A stretch of 36,461 nucleotides of DNA, from positions 1 through 36,461 of the forward strand of contig JAJYCD010000030.1 of the NCBI GenBank assembly GCA_021778635.1, read 5' to 3'. The stretch is from Actinomycetes bacterium (GTDB taxonomy: Bacteria > Actinomycetota > Actinomycetes > Actinomycetales > Cellulomonadaceae). A model generated the notes under the pieces. The model saw nothing but the letters and a program-made list of their open reading frames with translations. It made no database searches and was not told the DNA's origin. Shown here piece by piece: positions 24,149 to 32,066 of this stretch. The position numbers were made by a program, and so were the translations under genes. Each line of letters starts with the position of its first letter. Position 1 is the first letter of the stretch.

Positions 24149-24532
24149 TCAGAGCTCGGCGGTGGCCCGGTGCACCTGCTCGAGGGCCGTGCGAACGAGC
24201 TCCCCGAGGTCGTGGTCGTCGCCACCCGCGATCCACGCCGCGTACGCCTGGGTGAACGCGAGCCCGCCGAGCCCGGCGGCGACGGCGGCGGGTGGCTCGG
24301 CGACGCCATGCTCGCGCAGCGCGGTCGACATGGCCGCCGTGAGGCCGGCCTGCTTCGCAGCGTTGCGCGCCTGGAGCTCCGGGTTGCCGGAGCTGACGGC
24401 GATCAGTCCGGGGCCGAGCTCGCGGTGCAACGGCGTCATCGAGGACGCGGCCCGCTCGAGCCCGGCGCGCACCGCCGCGAGCGGGGTGGCGTCGGCGGGC
24501 GCCTCCCTGCTCCGCGCGAACGCGCAACGCAC
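24149..24532 (-). pseudogene. TetR regulator remnant, HTH missing
   Basis: About 110 residues match the C-terminal ligand-binding half of a TetR protein, from PLAAVRAGLERAASSMTPLHREL to AFTQAYAAWIAGGDDHDLGELVRTALEQVHRAT. The N-terminal HTH of about 60 residues is absent. The frame opens upstream with an ATG at 24532, but the first residues (MRCAFARSREA) read antisense through an epimerase remnant. The two 3' ends lie back-to-back. One deletion that removed both 5' halves and the shared promoter of a divergent tetR-epimerase pair would explain this. It cannot bind DNA as a TetR repressor. Confidence 0.75.
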
Positions 24533-24875
24533 CGGCGCGGTCGGCTACGTCGGCGACGGCAGCCAGCGCTGGCCCGCCGTGCACCGGCTCGACGCCGCCC
24601 GACTCTTCCGCCTCATCCTCGAGCAGGGCGACCCGGGTACGGTCGCCCACGCGGTCGGTGACGAGGGCGACACCATGCTCACCCTTGCCGAGACGATCGC
24701 GCGCCGCCTCGACCGGCCCGTGGCCTCGGTCCCCGCGGAGCACGTCGGGTTCCTCGGCAGCATCGTCGCCGTCGACCAGCCCGCGTCGAGCGCCCGCACC
24801 CAGGAGAGGTTCGGCTGGCAGCCCACGCACCCGAGCCTGATCGACGACCTGACGACGGGGGTCTACCCGGGCTGA
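24505..24875 (+). pseudogene. NAD(P)-dependent epimerase (extended SDR) remnant, 5' end missing
   Basis: About 120 residues correspond to the C-terminal half of an extended short-chain dehydrogenase: RTGAVGYVGDGSQRWPAVHRLD, AVGDEGDTMLTLAETIARRL and FGWQPTHPSLIDDL, with a stop at 24873-24875. The Rossmann nucleotide-binding half (TGxxGxxG) and the YxxxK region are missing, and there is no credible start codon at the junction. It abuts the headless tetR remnant on the other strand. The protein is almost certainly not made or not active. Confidence 0.75.
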
Positions 24876-24954
24876 CGCGGCTGAGCGAGGGATCGGGGCA
24901 CGACGGCGCGACAGGCGGCGACACGAGGCGCACGCCCGAGGCATCCTGGGAGGC

Positions 24955-25365
24955 ATGGACCCTTCCGCCGTCGTCCCGCCCGCGCACCTCGCGGAGCGAG
25001 CGATGGCGTTCCTCCCTCCAGGGAGCGAGATCAGGCAGGTGTTCGTCGCCCAGACCGCGCCGCACTTCGCCTACTTCCTTCCCGCGTACCTGTTCAGCGT
25101 GTTCGTCAAGGTGAGCTTCCGCTGCGTCGCCGTGACCGATGACGCGATCTACGTCATGGAGGGGACCCGGCTGTCGGGTGGTGCACGGCCGACCGGGCTG
25201 CTCGGCGTCATGCCCCGGTCAACCCGTCTCGAGCCGAGAGCGGGGCTGTTCTGGCACAAGGTGACGTTGCTGGGACAGCGGTGCTGGGTTCATCCGCCAC
25301 ACGTCGTGCAGGTCCTCGCCGCCGACCAGGAAGCCGCGGACGCGACGTCAGGCGACGTCGAGTGA
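24955..25365 (+). CDS. Hypothetical protein, PH-like fold possible
   Basis: 136 residues. The visible features are a hydrophobic stretch (FAYFLPAYLFSVFVKVSF, about 38-55), a strand pattern with VAVTDDAIYVMEGTRLSGGARPTGLLGVMPRSTRLEPRAGLFWHKVTLLGQRCWVH, and a polar tail. The alternating strands resemble bacterial PH-like domains, but this is a weak impression. ATG at 24955 directly follows GGGAGG, closer than usual, so a leaderless start is possible. The last 20 or so residues look unrelated to the body and may have been replaced by a terminal frameshift. Function unknown. Confidence 0.6.
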   Translation: MDPSAVVPPAHLAERAMAFLPPGSEIRQVFVAQTAPHFAYFLPAYLFSVFVKVSFRCVAVTDDAIYVMEGTRLSGGARPTGLLGVMPRSTRLEPRAGLFWHKVTLLGQRCWVHPPHVVQVLAADQEAADATSGDVE

Positions 25366-25525
25366 CTCTCCGGTCCGTGCACGGCAGCGCTCCGACCGGA
25401 CGTGGTCGAGTCCCGCGGCTCGCGGTGCCGGTCCCCCGTAGCACGGCAGCCCCATGTCGGGAGCACTCTCACCGTCGCCCCTCCCCACTCCGAAACCGCC
25501 ACGCCGCACCCCGGACTGCGTCACG

Positions 25526-26614
25526 ATGGGTGCCGTGACGCTTCCGGGGGGAACGTCCGTCGATCTCACGTATCCGCAGCACGCCGTCGACCATCGAGAA
25601 CCTCACTTCGCCAGCTGGACCATGCGGGTCGTGGCGGCGCTCTTCGATTCCGCGATCGCCGCAGGTGTGGCGTTCCTTGCGCCGGTCGGCATCGGCTCGC
25701 AGTTTCCGTTCCTGGGTGAGCCGGCCTCGTTCACCTTCATCGGCGCGGCTCCGACGGCTACGTCGTGGTTCCTCAACACCTGGGTCATGGGCGTCGTCGT
25801 GGTGACGATGGTCATGCAGGCCTACCTCGGCGTCACCCCCGACAAGCTGCTGATGGGGATCTCGGTGGTGAAGGAGGCCGACGCGCGCCCCCTCGGGCTG
25901 GTGCGGACGCTGCTGCGGTGGCTGGCCCACCTGGTCGACGGGGTCTTCTTCATCGGGTACCTCCGGCCGCTCTGGAACGCACGCCGCAAGACGTTCGCCG
26001 ACAGCATGGCCGGGAGCGTCGTCTTGGCCACCCGGCGGCCCCTGCCCCACCGCTGGTTCTCGTCCCCGTCCGCGCCGGCCGTGGGACCGCCGGTCACGTG
26101 GGAGGCCGTCGCGACACCACGGTGGCGCCCCGCGGCGACGTGTCTCTCGGTGCTCGCGGTCGGGTTGGGCGGTCTGTACGGCTTCGGACCGTCCTCGACG
26201 GAGTACCGCGCACCCGTCGATCTGCCGTGCGCGATGACCACGTGGGACAGCGGACCGGCTCAGCTGACAGGTGCCACCCTGCACACCACGACGTCGACAG
26301 GAAGGGTCACGCGCCTCGGTGTGACCCGTCAGCTCGGCGAACCACCCCAGGACGTCTCGGCCACCTGGAGCTGGAAAGGGCACCTGACAGGAGACGAGGC
26401 CGTCGTTCTCCGTCTGGTCGTGACCGGCGCCGACGGCACCTCCACGACCCACGACTTCCCGTTCTCGGACACCTCCGCGAGCACCGCGACGATGGCGGTC
26501 TCTCCCACCGCGCTGCGGGGAGTCGGCGACGGCTGGTCGTGGACCGCGTCGATCGTCGTGAACGACATGTCGTCAACTCTGTGCACCGGCACCGCGACAG
26601 GCCTTCTCTCCTGA
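25526..26614 (+). CDS. RDD-family membrane protein with C-terminal extracytoplasmic domain
   Basis: 362 residues. An RDD domain covers about 25-170: WTMRVVAALFDSAIAAGV with the conserved Arg and Asp, LLMGISVVKEADARPLG and the second Asp in RKTFADSMAGSVVL, with three or four helices. A linker and a further helix (about 204-221) follow, then about 140 extracytoplasmic residues rich in Thr/Ser with two cysteines (LPCAMTT and TLCTGT) and a beta-sandwich-like pattern. RDD proteins are implicated in ion or small-molecule transport, and the added domain is not typical. ATG at 25526 is used; a GTG at 25535 preceded by a cacgat -10-like element could instead give a leaderless start. Confidence 0.8.
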   Translation: MGAVTLPGGTSVDLTYPQHAVDHREPHFASWTMRVVAALFDSAIAAGVAFLAPVGIGSQFPFLGEPASFTFIGAAPTATSWFLNTWVMGVVVVTMVMQAYLGVTPDKLLMGISVVKEADARPLGLVRTLLRWLAHLVDGVFFIGYLRPLWNARRKTFADSMAGSVVLATRRPLPHRWFSSPSAPAVGPPVTWEAVATPRWRPAATCLSVLAVGLGGLYGFGPSSTEYRAPVDLPCAMTTWDSGPAQLTGATLHTTTSTGRVTRLGVTRQLGEPPQDVSATWSWKGHLTGDEAVVLRLVVTGADGTSTTHDFPFSDTSASTATMAVSPTALRGVGDGWSWTASIVVNDMSSTLCTGTATGLLS

Positions 26615-26624
26615 CGCGGCGCCC

Positions 26625-26675
26625 CGCCGGCCGGTGACCTCCGCCGGCCGGTGACCTCCGCCGGCCGGTGACCTC
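26625..26675. repeat. Three 17-bp tandem repeats between convergent genes
   Basis: The unit cgccggccggtgacctc occurs three times without a mismatch, followed by a degenerate partial fourth copy. Each unit contains the palindrome CCGGCCGG. It lies between the stop codons of the RDD gene and the convergent SDR gene and could act as a weak bidirectional terminator. Confidence 0.85.
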
Positions 26676-26688
26676 CCCCGGCCACCAG

Positions 26689-27384
26689 TCACCACGGCTC
26701 CACTCCCGCCGCGTCGACGAGGGTCCCCGTCGGCCCGTCGGCCCCGATGAGCGCCATCCGCACGATCGCCACCGCCCCCTGCTCGACGGTCTGCGTCCCG
26801 CGGTGACCGTTGAGGTCCGTCGCCGTGTAGCCGGGGTCCACCGCGTTGATCCGGATCCCGGGGAAGGCACGGGAGTACTGCAGGGTGAGCATGTTCACGG
26901 CGGCCTTCGAGGAGCTGTACGCGACGAGCGTGAACTGCGCGGCGATGTTGGCGGGTTCGACCGTCAACGCGAACGACCCGAGCCCGCTGCTGACGTTGAC
27001 GACGACGGGCGCCGCGCTCGCCTCGAGCAGCGGCAGGAACGCGTGCATCATCCGCACGATGCCGAAGACGTTCGTGTCGAAGGTCCGCACCATGTCGGGG
27101 CCGCTGACGTCCCGCGGGGTCGGCCCACTCCCGGCGATGCCCGCGTTGTTGACGAGCACGTCGAGGTGGCCTTCTTCGGCGCGGACGACGGCCGCGGCAG
27201 CCTCGACCGACGCGTCGTCGGTGATGTCGATGAGGAGCGGCCGAGCGCCGATCGAGGTGGCAGCCTCCTGCCCGCGCTGCGCGTCGCGCGCTCCGAGGTA
27301 GACGGTGTGGCCGGCGGCGAGCAGCTCGCGGGCGGCCTGCAGGCCCAGGCCCTTGTTGGCTCCGGTGATGAGAGTGATGGTCAT
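26689..27384 (-). CDS. Short-chain dehydrogenase/reductase
   Basis: 231 residues of a classical SDR: cofactor loop TGANKGLG (7-14), NNAG, a Ser-containing NVSSGLGSF strand, the catalytic YSSSK (YxxxK) and the NAVDPGYTATDL segment. It is a cytoplasmic NAD(P)H-dependent oxidoreductase of unknown substrate; carbonyl reductase-like members look similar. ATG at 27384 begins directly at the cofactor-binding strand. It is divergent from an MmyB-type regulator with 113 bp between starts, the common arrangement in which the regulator controls the SDR. Confidence 0.93.
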   Translation of the reverse strand: MTITLITGANKGLGLQAARELLAAGHTVYLGARDAQRGQEAATSIGARPLLIDITDDASVEAAAAVVRAEEGHLDVLVNNAGIAGSGPTPRDVSGPDMVRTFDTNVFGIVRMMHAFLPLLEASAAPVVVNVSSGLGSFALTVEPANIAAQFTLVAYSSSKAAVNMLTLQYSRAFPGIRINAVDPGYTATDLNGHRGTQTVEQGAVAIVRMALIGADGPTGTLVDAAGVEPW

Positions 27385-27497
27385 GGGCCCAGCGTGACCG
27401 TGGCCGTTCGTCGCAGGCAGTGCCCGGCACAGACCCTGGACCAGCAGGGCCAGGCTGCGACGGGCGTCCACGCCGCGCCGTCGCCGATACTGAGGAG
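27385..27497. promoter_or_regulatory. Divergent SDR/regulator promoter region with dyads
   Basis: GATACT (27486-27491) lies 6 bases before the GTG at 27498, implying a leaderless regulator transcript. Perfect arms CGTCGCAG (27409-27416) and CTGCGACG (27455-27462) flank a smaller dyad CCCTG-N6-CAGGG. They are candidate binding sites for the regulator. Confidence 0.4.
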
Positions 27498-28328
27498 GTG
27501 ACCCAGCTCGGTACCGCGCTGCACCGCTGGCGCGACCGGGTCAGCCCGGCGATGGTCGGGCTGCCCGACGCGGAACCTCGCCGTGCCGTCGGCCTCCGAC
27601 GCGAGGAGCTCGCCCGGCTCGCCGGGCTGTCCGTCGACTACCTCACCCGCCTCGAGCAGGGCCGCGCGACGCGTCCCTCCACGCAGGTCGTCACCTCGCT
27701 CGCCCGCGCGCTGCGGCTCTCGACCCGGGAGCGCGACCATCTCTTCCTGCTCGCCGGGCACGCGCCGCCGGCCGCGGGAGTGACCCCGACGCACGTCCCC
27801 GCGGGGGTACAACGTCTGCTCGACCGATTGTACGACACGCCGGTCAGCGTCTACGACGCCACCTGGAGCCTGCTCACGTGGAACCAGCGGTGGGCTGCTC
27901 TCCTCGGCGAACCACCCGCACGCACCGGCCACGAGCGCAACCTCGTCTGGCGGTACTTCACGGCGCGGCCGAGCCGGGTGAGCCACACCCCGGAGCAGGA
28001 TGACGCCTTCGCGGACGCCTTGGTCGCGGACCTGCGTGCGGCGGAGGCCCGGTACCCGAACGACGCGTCCCTGCGATCGCTCGTGCACGACCTGACCGAG
28101 GCGAGCCCGCGGTTCGTCGAGCTGTGGGACGGGTACGCCGTCGGCACCCACGAGTCGAGCCGCAAGACGATCCATCACCCCGAGGTCGGCGCACTCACCC
28201 TGGACTGCGACGTGCTGACCGTCCCCGGCAGCGACCTGCACATCGTCGCGTACACGGCCGAGCCGGGTAGCGACTCGGCCGACCGCCTCGCGCTGCTCGC
28301 CGTCCTCGGGACCACCGCCGCCAGCTGA
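27498..28328 (+). CDS. XRE-family HTH regulator with MmyB-like C-terminal domain
   Basis: 276 residues. The N-terminal XRE HTH (about 17-75) has RREELARLAGLSVDYLTRLEQGR and a following helix with PSTQVVTSLARALRLS. A domain of about 180 residues of the MmyB-like ligand-binding type follows, with VYDATWSLLTWNQRWAALLG and the RSLVHDLTEASPRFVELWD segment. Such regulators may bind fatty acids and typically control a neighbouring SDR gene, here the divergent one at 26689-27384. GTG at 27498 is in frame and 6 bases after a -10-like GATACT, supporting leaderless translation. Confidence 0.92.
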   Translation: MTQLGTALHRWRDRVSPAMVGLPDAEPRRAVGLRREELARLAGLSVDYLTRLEQGRATRPSTQVVTSLARALRLSTRERDHLFLLAGHAPPAAGVTPTHVPAGVQRLLDRLYDTPVSVYDATWSLLTWNQRWAALLGEPPARTGHERNLVWRYFTARPSRVSHTPEQDDAFADALVADLRAAEARYPNDASLRSLVHDLTEASPRFVELWDGYAVGTHESSRKTIHHPEVGALTLDCDVLTVPGSDLHIVAYTAEPGSDSADRLALLAVLGTTAAS

Positions 28329-28427
28329 TCCGGGGCCCGCGCCGGACGCCGACCGCGGCTCCGGCCGGAGCGCCGGCACGAGCCGGACGTGCTCGCCGGC
28401 CAGGGCAGATCTCGGTACCGGATCCAC

Positions 28428-28454
28428 AACGTTCCCGGGTGGTGGTTCGTTCAC
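28428..28454 (+). promoter_or_regulatory. Putative ECF-type promoter of the second sigma/anti-sigma cassette
   Basis: aacgttcc (28428-28435), 12 bases, then cgttcac (28448-28454), 53 bases before the ATG. The arrangement is identical to the first cassette at 22699-22725, and the sequence gtgagacgatc just after it is also shared. Confidence 0.5.
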
Positions 28455-28500
28455 ATGGTGAGACGATCGGGGCGTAGGAGCATGAGAGGGGAGCCCGCTG

Positions 28501-29046
28501 ATGACAGCGTGGCAGAGCCTCCTCGAGGAGCTGGTGCGAGAACGGCGTCCGATGCTCATCGGATATGCCGCTCTCCTCACCGGTAGTCGCGACGAGGCCG
28601 AGGACCTGGTCCACGACGCCATCGTGCGGACGTTCGGGCGACCGCGGGCGTTCCCGAACGTCAACGCCGCCGACGCCTACGTCCGCCGGGCGATCGCCAG
28701 CACGTTCATCGACCGCGTGCGGTCGAACCGCCGCTGGCGCGTCGCGATGCCCCGGCTCGTCGCGGGAGCGGCCGTCCCGGAAGACGTCGCCGCCCGGCTG
28801 GACGTGCGTGCGGCGTTGCTCACCCTTCCGCGGCGCGAGCGGACGTGCGTCGTGATGCGCTTCTACGACGACCTGACGGTGGCCGACATCGCGGCCGGTC
28901 TCGGGCTGAGCGACGGCGCGGTCAAGCGCTACCTGAGCGACGGCATCCACCACCTGAACGCGGTGCTGGGCACCGCGACCGACCCGGACGTCGAGGACAC
29001 CCCGGTGGCTGTCATGCACGTGACCAGAGAGGGGCCGGGGCGATGA
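28501..29046 (+). CDS. ECF RNA polymerase sigma factor (SigE/SigM type), copy 2
   Basis: 181 residues with the same two-domain layout as copy 1: region 2 in LIGYAALLTGSRDEAEDLVHDAIVRTFGR, then region 4 with FYDDLTVADIAAGLGLSDGAVKRYL. Regions 2 and 4 are almost unchanged between copies. Differences cluster in the linker (about 76-95) and in the C-terminal tail, so promoter recognition may be shared while partner binding could differ. ATG at 28501 has GAGGGGAG 7 bases upstream, and the stop overlaps the next gene by 4 bases (ATGA), exactly as in copy 1. Confidence 0.92.
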   Translation: MTAWQSLLEELVRERRPMLIGYAALLTGSRDEAEDLVHDAIVRTFGRPRAFPNVNAADAYVRRAIASTFIDRVRSNRRWRVAMPRLVAGAAVPEDVAARLDVRAALLTLPRRERTCVVMRFYDDLTVADIAAGLGLSDGAVKRYLSDGIHHLNAVLGTATDPDVEDTPVAVMHVTREGPGR

Positions 29047-29807
29047 GCGACGAGCTGTCAGAGATCGTCCGGGGCGCGGCGCGCGCCGAGGCTGACGCGG
29101 CCGAGCGCGAGTTCCCGTTCTCGCCCTCGACCGTCGACCGGTTCGTCCGCGACGTCCGACGTCGCCGGGCCGCGGGTGCGGCGATGCTCACGGTCGCGGC
29201 CGTGACGGTGGTCGGTGCAGGCGCACTGGGGCTGGTCCAGCTGTGGCCGGCCGCCCCGACCGTGGTGTCCCCGTTCCCGGCGGCCACCTCCTCCGCCTCG
29301 CCCGACGTCTCGGCGACAACCACGCCTACCGTCGAGCCGTCGACGAGCCCGACCCCGAGCGTGAGTCCGTCGCCGAGCTCGACGCCGACGGTGTCCAGCC
29401 CTCCCCCGACGGCAACCCCGACCCCGACCACGACCCCCACGGTTGCGGTGCCCGGTCAGGTGACCGGCGTCACGGCAGGTGCCGGTGGGGGCTCGGGCGA
29501 GATCATGGTCTGGTGGGACCCGGTCGCCGGGGCCACCGGGTACCGCGTGTACCGGTCCGCGCTGCCGGACGGACCGTTCATGAGGTCTGCGTCGTTCGAC
29601 GTCGCGACCGGCAGGACGACGATCGAGGCTGACTTCCCGTACGAGTTCATCGGCATGGAACCGTCGTGGCCCGACCGCTTCGAGTACGTCGATGCGATCC
29701 CCGTCTCCGGACCCGCCTACTTCAAGGTGACAGCCCTGAGCTCAGGGGGCGAGAGCGTGCCCTCTGTGGTGGTGTGCGGCACGCCGATCGGAGGTCCGCC
29801 CTGCTGA
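29043..29807 (+). CDS. Membrane protein with FnIII-like ectodomain, candidate anti-sigma factor, copy 2
   Basis: 254 residues with the same architecture as copy 1: a conserved cytosolic segment (SDELSEIVRGAARAEADAAE), one helix (about 47-66), the conserved juxtamembrane PTVVSPFPAATSSASP, a Pro/Ser/Thr stalk, and an FnIII-like domain beginning GQVTGVTAGAGGGSGEIMVWW and containing ATGYRVYRSALPDGPF. The two C-terminal cysteines recur (VCGTPIGGPPC). The ectodomain has diverged more than the cytosolic and membrane parts, in line with a common sigma-binding function but different external signals. The anti-sigma role is inferred from coupling to the sigma gene; there is no zinc anti-sigma motif. 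Confidence 0.8.
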   Translation: MSDELSEIVRGAARAEADAAEREFPFSPSTVDRFVRDVRRRRAAGAAMLTVAAVTVVGAGALGLVQLWPAAPTVVSPFPAATSSASPDVSATTTPTVEPSTSPTPSVSPSPSSTPTVSSPPPTATPTPTTTPTVAVPGQVTGVTAGAGGGSGEIMVWWDPVAGATGYRVYRSALPDGPFMRSASFDVATGRTTIEADFPYEFIGMEPSWPDRFEYVDAIPVSGPAYFKVTALSSGGESVPSVVVCGTPIGGPPC

Positions 29808-29823
29808 CGGCGAGGTCGCGACG

Positions 29824-29841
29824 GTCACGGTGATCCGTGAC
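29824..29841. terminator. Hairpin between convergent genes
   Basis: GTCACGG and CCGTGAC form a perfect 7-bp stem with a tgat loop, 16 bases after the stop of the second FnIII protein gene and 39 bases from the stop of the convergent YhgE/Pip gene. No T-tract is present; a bidirectional terminator is plausible. Confidence 0.4.
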
Positions 29842-29880
29842 GTCGGGTGCGGTGCGTCGGCCGGGTCGATCGGAACCGGT

Positions 29881-32061
29881 TCACGCGGCACGCGCCCATC
29901 GGGCGAGCTGACCGGCCGGCACGACGCGGTGCCGCGCGATCGCCGCGACGGTGAGCCCGATCCCGGCGAGGGCCCAGAGCACGAGCAGCATGACCGGCCC
30001 GAGCACGCTCCCGTTCCCGGTGGAGACGGCCTGCATGGCCGCCAGTGCCGGCGACGGCGGGAGGAGCCCGAACGTCGAGTCGAGCAGGGCCGGGACGGTG
30101 GACACCACGACGACGGCGAGTGCGACGACGGCGATCACGACGGAGACGAACCGTCCGACGCCGCGGAACACCGCCACCAGTCCCTGGTTCACCGCAGCGA
30201 AGACCACGCCGGACAGCGCCGCGACGGCACCGAACTCGATCCAGCCGCCGGGCGAGAGGTGCAGCACCCCACCCATCGACGCCGTGAGCACGATGCCCTG
30301 GATCGCGCCGATCAGTGCCGCCGGAGCGAACGCGCGCAGCGCGAGGGACAGCGACGACCGGGTGGAGCCGAGCGCCCGCGCCGGCTGGGCGCCGAGCACC
30401 AGGAACGTCGCGAGGCCACCGAGCCACAGGGCCACCGCGAGCAGGAACGGCACGCTGTTCGACCCGAACAGGTCGGTGCTCCCGCTCGCGCTCGCGACCG
30501 GGTCCGCGACGACGCCGGCCAGGGCCTTCGCCTGGTCGGGGGTGCTGGCCGGCACCTTCGCGACCGCCTGGCCGAGCCCGTCGGCCAGCGACGTCGCACC
30601 GGACGCGAGCGAGCCGGCGCCGGTACCGAGGGAGCCGGCCCCGGACGAGACCTGCGACGCCCCGCTCGCGAGTGCGGACGCGCCCGAGGCGGACTGCGCC
30701 GCGCCCGACGCGAGCTGGTGGGCGCCGGTGGCGGTCTGACGGAGGTACCCGGCGAGGGTCGAGAGCCCGGAGGCCGACTGCGAGATCCCCGACGCAAGCT
30801 GCTGCCCACCGGCCGCGAGCTGCGTGGTGCTCGACGCGATCGACGTCGCCCCGGTGTTCACGGCGGCGTTCAACCCGGCGGCGCCCTCGGCGAGCGCACC
30901 CGCGGAGTACAGGAGCGACGGCTGCTGACCCGCAGCGGGCGCGGCGGTCGACTGCTGCGCGGCGATCGTCGCCGTCAGCTGGTCGCACAGCGCGGTCTGC
31001 CCGGCGCGGCACCCGGCGGCGAGCTGGCTGATCCCGTCCAAGAACGTCCCGAGACCGGTCTTGAGCTGGCCCGCGCCCGTGGAGAGCGAGGCGGTGCCCG
31101 ACGCCAACCCGCCGGTCCCGTTCACGCCCGCGGACAGCGCCGACAGTCCCGACGCGAGCTGCTGCGCACCGGGCACCCCGGCGGCGGCGGACCGTGCCGC
31201 GCCGGACGTCTGGGTGGCGAGCTGGTCGAGGGAGGAGGCGAGCGTCGTCGCGCCGGAGGACAACGTGCCGAGGCCCGTCGCGAGGCTCGTCGCACCGGTT
31301 CCGAGCTGGCCGGCGCCGGTGGCGAGCTGCTGCGCACCGCCGGTCAGGGACTGGGCGCCGCTCGCGAGGGACCCGGCGCCGTCGGCCGCCTGCGCGAGGC
31401 TGCCGTGCAAGGTGTCGAACCCGACGAACACGTTCTGGAGGTAGGTGGTCGTCAGCTGCTGCCCGAGCACGCGCACCGCCGTGCTGGTGACCGCCTGCGC
31501 CACGGCCGTGTCGACGATCCGCGACCGGTCGCTCATCGCGATGCCGATCGTGGCACGCGTGGGGTGCGTGGGGTCGGTCGCGGTGGAGGTCGCCGCGGCC
31601 GAGAAGTTCGAGGGGATCGTGACGACCGTCGCGTACCGGCCGTCGGCGAGGCCGGCCGTCGCGTCGGACGCGTCGGTGATCACCCAGGTGAAGTTGGTGG
31701 AGGCGTCCGAGCCCGACACGTTCGCGACGCTCGAGGTCGACGCGGGCGAGGCGGACGGGCTCGGGCTTGCGGAGGCTGTGCTCGACGCACTGCTCGACGT
31801 CGCCCCGGTCGACGTGACCAGGCCCCCGGCGAGCTGGCGGCCGAGCGGGACCGTCTGCCCGTTCACCTTCACCGGGGTGTCGAGGTTGACCACGGCCGCC
31901 TCCATGCGGCTGAGGCGTTGCGTCGGCTGCCACAGCGCCCAGGTGAGCAGGCCGCCGACGGTGAGCGGGACAAGCACGAGCCCGAGCACGGTGAACCACG
32001 TGACGCGTCCCCCCGATCGGGCACGCTCGGGACGCAGCAGGGTCTCCTGAAGTGTCGACAC
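29881..32061 (-). CDS. YhgE/Pip family membrane protein
   Basis: 726 residues. One N-terminal helix (about 26-46) is followed by the family signature region AVVNLDTPVKVNGQTVPLGRQL. A long extracytoplasmic region includes a Ser-rich insertion (about 92-118) and many LASGA/LATGA-type repeats of coiled-coil character (about 225-525). Five or six C-terminal helices end the protein. YhgE/Pip proteins are related to phage infection proteins and to type VII and MmpL-associated membrane proteins; some act in export or cell-envelope processes. GTG at 32061 lies 5 bases after the MMPL stop, so the genes are translationally linked. Export of a lipid or toxic compound with the MMPL partner is inference. 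Confidence 0.9.
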   Translation of the reverse strand: MSTLQETLLRPERARSGGRVTWFTVLGLVLVPLTVGGLLTWALWQPTQRLSRMEAAVVNLDTPVKVNGQTVPLGRQLAGGLVTSTGATSSSASSTASASPSPSASPASTSSVANVSGSDASTNFTWVITDASDATAGLADGRYATVVTIPSNFSAAATSTATDPTHPTRATIGIAMSDRSRIVDTAVAQAVTSTAVRVLGQQLTTTYLQNVFVGFDTLHGSLAQAADGAGSLASGAQSLTGGAQQLATGAGQLGTGATSLATGLGTLSSGATTLASSLDQLATQTSGAARSAAAGVPGAQQLASGLSALSAGVNGTGGLASGTASLSTGAGQLKTGLGTFLDGISQLAAGCRAGQTALCDQLTATIAAQQSTAAPAAGQQPSLLYSAGALAEGAAGLNAAVNTGATSIASSTTQLAAGGQQLASGISQSASGLSTLAGYLRQTATGAHQLASGAAQSASGASALASGASQVSSGAGSLGTGAGSLASGATSLADGLGQAVAKVPASTPDQAKALAGVVADPVASASGSTDLFGSNSVPFLLAVALWLGGLATFLVLGAQPARALGSTRSSLSLALRAFAPAALIGAIQGIVLTASMGGVLHLSPGGWIEFGAVAALSGVVFAAVNQGLVAVFRGVGRFVSVVIAVVALAVVVVSTVPALLDSTFGLLPPSPALAAMQAVSTGNGSVLGPVMLLVLWALAGIGLTVAAIARHRVVPAGQLARWARAA

Positions 32062-32066
32062 GGTGA

